From NCBI GenBank assembly GCA_037178975.1, contig JASJZH010000003.1, positions 7,440,001-7,504,000 of the forward strand: a stretch of DNA of 64,000 nt. The letters run 5' to 3'. Each line of letters starts with the position of its first letter. Position 1 is the first letter of the stretch. The translations under genes were made by a program, and so were the position numbers. Below the pieces are notes generated by a model. That model was not told the origin of the DNA. It was given only the letters and a program-made list of their open reading frames with translations, and did no database searches. This document shows positions 58,172-64,000 of the stretch, in pieces. This DNA is from Oscheius tipulae. Lineage: Eukaryota; Nematoda; Chromadorea; Rhabditida; Rhabditidae.

Positions 58172-58841
58172 CAGAGGTTCTCTGAAAAACATGGATTGCT
58201 GCTTTCGTGTAGGATCTGGTGAAGGTAATAGAGAGCTGAGGCCATTAACTGGGAACTTTTGCTAGGAAAAGGTAAGAGCAAGTTGGAGAGAATGGAACAC
58301 TAACCGATGAAAAGCTAATGATTCGACGATTCAAGATAATTAGGAGTCTTCCCAATGCCTGTGAGGAAGATTCAAGAAAAAAGAACTTAGATTTCCCTAC
58401 TTCTCACAGGAAAATCATATTTTTGCCATTTTGTTGCCTCTGTCTGTAACGGACGCGTTTGGAAAAAGGAGTTAAAATTGTGGAGAAAACGTAGCACTCT
58501 CTAAGAAAGTTGAAACGAAATATTCAGAATTGGGCCCGAACGCAAATTTGCGTACGCAACGCACAATTGCGTACGGAAGGGCCAATTTTATTTCCAGTCA
58601 ATTGAAACGCCTTCCTCTTCTCCCTTCGATTTTTCTGCTCGCTATGCTAAATTTTTTTTATAGAAAACATTGTAATGGACTCTTCAGAGTGGCTTCGAGC
58701 CAAAACATTGCAGAAAACCGTGGCACGTGAGCCCAAAAAATGACCTTATTAAGACAACTCGTGATCACCTGTTTTCAAACTTTCTTCTCTATTTTACTTT
58801 ATTTTTTTGTTTCAAAAGACCCTTTCCAGTGCATTGGCTGC
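58172..58841. promoter_or_regulatory. Divergent promoter region, PWP2 / CHIC
   Basis: 670 bp between divergent start codons. Contains TTGCGTACGCAA (58548-58559) and CAATTGCGTACG (58564-58575), related to the motif in the NDUFS8 divergent promoter. A UACCUU lies at 58222-58227 toward PWP2. Confidence 0.45.
58222..58227 (-). promoter_or_regulatory. UACCUU motif upstream of PWP2 acceptor
   Basis: 46 nt upstream of the TTTTTCAG acceptor preceding the PWP2 start, although PWP2 has no same-strand gene immediately upstream. Confidence 0.4.
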
Positions 58842-60406
<1,565 letters not shown>

Positions 60407-61417
60407 GCTTATTTTTTTGTGAAATTTCTCTCGCCCCCGGTCCCTGTACCTCATCCACATCTCAGTGAACGACTTTAAAAGTTTTAAACCTAGACCCTAT
60501 TGTCCTGCAATATTTTGTATAATTCAACTAGTCCCTGGGTATTTCCACACACAGCTTTTTGTATACCCTTTCCCACTCAGAAAACAGGTAGTTTTTACAC
60601 CATGTTGTGTGCAGAATAGTCTCTTTCCCCTATCAAGCTTTACCCGTTCTATGTTGCTATACTTCGTTGTATATATGCATTCAATAAATGTGATTTTGGG
60701 GCAATGGGACGAGAAAACTGGTTTGAAACCAAGATAAGTTACTAACACGGCTGAGAACAATGAAAAAATAGTTGATTTTGGGAGAGTTTTGACCTGGAAA
60801 AAATAGTGAAAAGTGATCATTTTGCTTGGAATTGAAGCGGCTAGTAGTTACGTCAGTTTTCGACACTTTTGGAAAGAAATACGCACCTTTTGGCAGATTT
60901 CCATATATTTGTAATAAATTTGATTTTGTCCTCACCTCTTTCACTGAAGTTTTATATAGCCTTTTTCAAACTCCTAGTGATTGTCTAGGCATCCTCGTGA
61001 CCAAACATAGGTTCTGGAATCGATTTCGAGCTGGCTGCTGACTGGAAAGTGGTAGAACCTTCAGTAAAAACTCGCAGTCAGTAGGGGGTGTAACCAGATA
61101 CGATCCGACTACGTAAATACATCGAGAAGAAGCTTTGTAGTTGTACAAAAAGAACACGTGGGATACACTTGCTTGTTGGTCGTGTCATATATTTTTTTTC
61201 TTCCACAAACCCAGTCTATCAGCGAAATAACGTACCAATAGCAACGCAGAACGCCCAAATTTTTATGTAGTGACAAAAAATAGACCATTGAACAGGGCAA
61301 AATCAATGAGTCGCGACAATTCTTCGTAGATCTTTGGAGCTAGTCCAATTTGTATCACTTACCCCAATACCTTTGCTCTTTTTTCTTTAAAAAATCAAAC
61401 TATCTACGCAGTTTCAG
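60407..61417 (+). other. Intergenic region between CHIC and SBDS
   Basis: About 1 kb of AT-rich DNA. AATAAA occurs near 60684. No supported gene. A UACCUU motif lies at 61369-61374. Confidence 0.4.
61369..61374 (+). promoter_or_regulatory. UACCUU motif upstream of SBDS acceptor
   Basis: UACCUU, 49 nt upstream of the GTTTCAG acceptor abutting the SBDS start. The nearest upstream same-strand gene is 1 kb away. Confidence 0.35.
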
Positions 61418-62663
61418 ATGTCAAAAAACATCAAAACACCAACAAATGTCAAGCTGCTGACGAATGTTGCCGTCGTCAGAATGAAGAAGATCGGCAAACG
61501 CTTTGAGATTGCCTGTTACAAGAACAAGGTCGTCAATTGGAGGAATAAGACGTATTTTCTTGACTTTAAAGCCCCGGAAAATGGAAATTTAGTGAAAAAG
61601 ACATCGATGAAGTCCTCCAGACGCCGATGGTCTTCACGAACGTCTCGAAAGGACAACTGGCCAAGAAGGACGAGCTCATCGCCGCCTTCAACACTGAGGA
61701 TCAGCTGGAAATTTGCAAACTGGTTGGTTTTTAAAATTTTCTTGCAGGTAGAACCGATTTTTAGATTTTAGAAAAGGGCGATCTACAGGTCTCGGACAAA
61801 GAAAGACAAGCTGCTTCTGATCAATCGCTCAAAGAGGTTTGATTTTTCGAGTACGACTGACAGATAAGAAAGAGCAGTATAAATGTTGATGACAAATGAA
61901 TAGAGATATTCTAGCGTAGACAGGGTAGATTGGTAGGACATGGTATAGGTTGAGTTTGACAGACAAGCTGGCAGATAAGATCGGGACGAGTTTACTCAAT
62001 AAAGATGGACAGAGTCTAACAGAAGACATATGGAGAGAAATAGTACAGAATATGGATAGGGAAAAACAGGAGGTATGAGCAGATGACAGCCAAGAGTCTT
62101 GTCAGATGGACCAATAGTAGGTAGTAAAATAATGAAAGTTACACATGTTCGTAAACAGTAAGGCAATGCTGAACAAGGGTAGATGTAGAGCTCGGGCAGA
62201 TTGGCAGCAGCAAGATGAAATTGGAAATTAGACAACAATTCACCAGATTGATAGAATCTGTATGAGCAGCCGTAAATGAACTATACATTTTGACAGAGAC
62301 AGCTGAATAACTCATCTTTTCCAGATTTCCCAGCTAATTGCCGCGATGGTCGTCAATCCAGAAACGAAGCGTCCGATTCCACCGAGCGTCATCGACAAGG
62401 CCCTCCAAGAGATCCACTTTTCTCTGAAAGCCAACAGAAGCACAAAACAGCAGGTAAAAATCCACTTTGTCACCTTAAAAAAATACAAACTTTGGGCCCT
62501 GGAAGCAGTTCCAAAGCTGCGTGAGATGATGAAAATCGAGAGGGCCAAGATGAGGATTCGTATCTCGATGCCCGCCAAGGATGCCAAACTGCATCACTCC
62601 AAGCTCAAGGGGCTCTTTGCAGAGCTGGAAGTCGAGGATTGGGCAGAGAGTGGTCTGGAAATG
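61418..62663 (+). CDS. SBDS: Ribosome maturation protein SBDS, 3' end not found
   Basis: SBDS works with EFL1 to release eIF6 from 60S subunits. The start directly follows GTTTCAG. Exons 61418-61551, 61593-61722, 61765-61836, 62325-62453 and 62496-62663. Domain [25 protein letters not shown], then VVNWRNK and [19 protein letters not shown]. Domain [22 protein letters not shown]. Domain III begins [14 protein letters not shown] and stops at SGLEM, where about 40 residues should follow. The boundary 62454-62495 looks like a 42-nt intron with a GTAAAA donor, but ends TTTGG instead of TTTAG. Reading through adds 14 residues in frame and continues past 62663 to a stop at 62832-62834 with unrelated sequence. 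The gene may be a decaying copy, or the final exon may lie outside the window or be too diverged to see. Confidence 0.85.
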
Positions 62664-62794
62664 GTGAGCTTTTACCATCTTTTCTTCCTTAAAAAATATC
62701 AATTGGCCAGATTTGAAACACTCAGAAACTCCAGGAAAATATTATGCAATCAACCGTGTGCTTTTGCGTGTTTCTTCTGCCTAGAATCTGGAGG

Positions 62795-62868
62795 CTTCGG
62801 CAAATTGGCGCAGGGCTGGAAGTCCCGGGGTTAATCAAACCGTAACAAGTTCAATCCCCGTTTCGACC
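62795..62868 (+). repeat. tRNA-like sequence after SBDS
   Basis: A-box-like TTGGCGCAGGGCTGG and B-box-like AGTTCAATCCCC. It lies where the SBDS 3' end would be expected. Confidence 0.35.
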
Positions 62869-63195
62869 CAACCATGTCTTCCGCCCTTTCATAGCTCGGT
62901 AACTTGGTACGAAGTAAAAGCGTTGCTAGAGAAGGCCTCTCTGGAAGCACCTGCAAAGTTGTATCATCAAAAAATAAGTATGCATGAGTAAGATCCCACA
63001 CAAGGTTGTCAGGATCCCTGGCATTGCTTTTAGAAGGAAGCTTACGGTCAGTGTTTGCCCAAACATTTGCAGTTTCCAGTAACATTCCCTTACTAAATGT
63101 CTAGGAAACCCCCAAATTATACTTTCAAACCCCCAAATAAGAGAACACGTCTTTAGAAACTTTTATTAAAGACTTTTCTGTGCTAGGAGAGGAGC
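62869..63195. other. Convergent intergenic region
   Basis: Nothing recognised. I searched it by eye for the missing SBDS C-terminus and did not find it. Confidence 0.35.
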
Positions 63196-63825
63196 CTAGA
63201 CGGCTAGCTTCTGCAGGAGATCGAGGTCCTCGGCCGAGGAGGTGCCAGTACTGATGCTGGTGCTGCTACGAATGTCGAGGAGCTGTCCAATGCTAGCTGG
63301 GGTGGAGACACTCCTATTCGGGTCCAGGTAGTCTGAATCCACTTCTTGTTCGTCGGTCTCGCTGCTGCTGCTGGGACGGAGATTCATTAGTCTGATCTTG
63401 ACTTCTTGAACATCCAGCGGCTGCTGCTGGCGATCGAGCTGGCGACGGGACTTCTCGGTCCACTGCTGCCTGCCAGAGCCCGGACTCACCGGCTTCTTCG
63501 TCGACATCGGGGTCTTGTTGTGGCGCTCACGCTGCTGACGACGGACTATCTCCTCCAGGCTCGTCTCGGCAGCCGAATCCGGACCAAAGAGTTTCTCAGT
63601 CAGATCGTCCTTCTTCTCGGTAGCAGTGGGCCAGAGATTGTCTGTGAGCTGCTCGCGCAGATCGTCCTCAGCTTTCATCATCAGCTGCTCCTTTTTTGGC
63701 GGCTCCAGTTGTCCCGTTGTCGTCCTCAGCCGGAAGCGAATCTCGTATGTGTATCGGATTCCAGGCGGACCACAGCTAGCCAGCTCCAGGAACTCGCGGA
63801 CGCAGTTGTCTTGAGAAGAGCACAT
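63196..63825 (-). CDS. Hypothetical hydrophilic protein
   Basis: A single-exon frame of 209 residues from the ATG at 63825. The same frame extends upstream only to a TTG. It is hydrophilic and Gln/Arg/Ser rich, with a charged helical N-terminal half (KKEQLMMKAEDDLREQLTDNL, SLEEIVRRQQRERH) and a Ser/Thr-rich low-complexity C-terminus (SSSSETDEQE). There is no membrane segment and no known domain. The strong C/G-ending codon bias supports real coding. An AATTAG acceptor lies 8 nt before the ATG, and the stop of an upstream same-strand gene is only 102 nt away, as in an operon. Confidence 0.65.
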   Translation of the reverse strand: MCSSQDNCVREFLELASCGPPGIRYTYEIRFRLRTTTGQLEPPKKEQLMMKAEDDLREQLTDNLWPTATEKKDDLTEKLFGPDSAAETSLEEIVRRQQRERHNKTPMSTKKPVSPGSGRQQWTEKSRRQLDRQQQPLDVQEVKIRLMNLRPSSSSETDEQEVDSDYLDPNRSVSTPASIGQLLDIRSSTSISTGTSSAEDLDLLQKLAV

Positions 63826-63927
63826 CGGGTGAACTAATTGGAGTCTGCTTCTTTTATTCAAACTCTTCTTAGAATTTTTTTCTCTAAAGAAAACTTTGCG
63901 ATTATTTGTTGAAATGATTGGCTTCTA

Positions 63928-64000
63928 TTAATCTTCCATTTCAGCCCGTTTCCTCACGGTTTGGTCTCGTTCGAAATAGTCGCAAAGGATCCGAGACAGG
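63928..64000 (-). CDS. C-terminal end of an unidentified gene
   Basis: The minus strand from the window edge reads LSRILCDYFERDQTVRKRAE and MED, then TAA at 63928-63930. Charged and helical, cut by the window boundary. The next same-strand gene starts 102 nt later. The family is not recognisable from 23 residues. Confidence 0.5.
   Translation of the reverse strand, partial: LSRILCDYFERDQTVRKRAEMED

Overview
This is eukaryotic nuclear DNA from a small invertebrate animal, most probably a nematode. Genes are split by many very short GT-AG introns, often 36-45 nt, with C. elegans-like TTTCAG acceptors. Most start codons lie within a few bases of a splice acceptor, as expected when a spliced leader is trans-spliced onto the mRNA. 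Runs of same-strand genes are separated by only 100-190 nt, as in nematode operons. The window also holds an intact DD37D (maT-type) mariner element. Flatworms, rotifers and other trans-splicing animals are not excluded, and the species cannot be named from this sequence.

Layout. 1-1973 (+): C-terminal half of PFAS (purine synthesis). 2266-3544 (+): an unidentified coiled-coil protein. 5843-7781 (-): SPOP, a MATH-BTB Cullin-3 adaptor. 10422-15454 (-): a SETDB1/eggless-type H3K9 methyltransferase. 16023-34252 (-): Derlin, TRAP1, a cramped-like SANT protein, a PUDP-like HAD phosphatase, ADAR and NDUFS8 stand head to tail and look like one operon transcribed from the NDUFS8 end. A small lysine-rich membrane protein (17212-17580, +) is nested in a Derlin intron. 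34626-35648 (+): a membrane-anchored J-protein divergent from NDUFS8. 37658-39327 (-): a zinc-finger protein, divergent from 39859-42737 (+), a kelch-like protein with a possible CAAX end. 43531-58171 (-): PWP2 then DDX24, both ribosome-biogenesis genes, 176 nt apart. The 5.2-kb DDX24 intron holds a complete opposite-strand gene for a membrane-anchored aromatic amino acid decarboxylase homologue without its PLP lysine, plus the mariner element. 58842-60406 (+): CHIC. 61418-62663 (+): SBDS, apparently damaged at its 3' end. 63196-64000 (-): two tightly spaced unidentified genes.

Shared functions. PWP2, DDX24 and SBDS act in ribosome assembly. NDUFS8 and TRAP1 are mitochondrial. SETDB1 and the cramped-like protein act on chromatin. 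Derlin and SPOP act in protein quality control and ubiquitylation.

The most notable observations are: the putative six-gene operon; a UACCUY motif 42-56 nt upstream of seven start-proximal acceptors, resembling the C. elegans Ur element; the nested pseudo-decarboxylase; the intact mariner; a perfect inverted repeat inside an intron of ADAR itself; the damaged SBDS; and a TACGCAA-nTTGCG motif at two divergent promoters. Exon boundaries were read by eye from splice consensus, reading phase and remembered family sequences. No alignment or RNA evidence was available.
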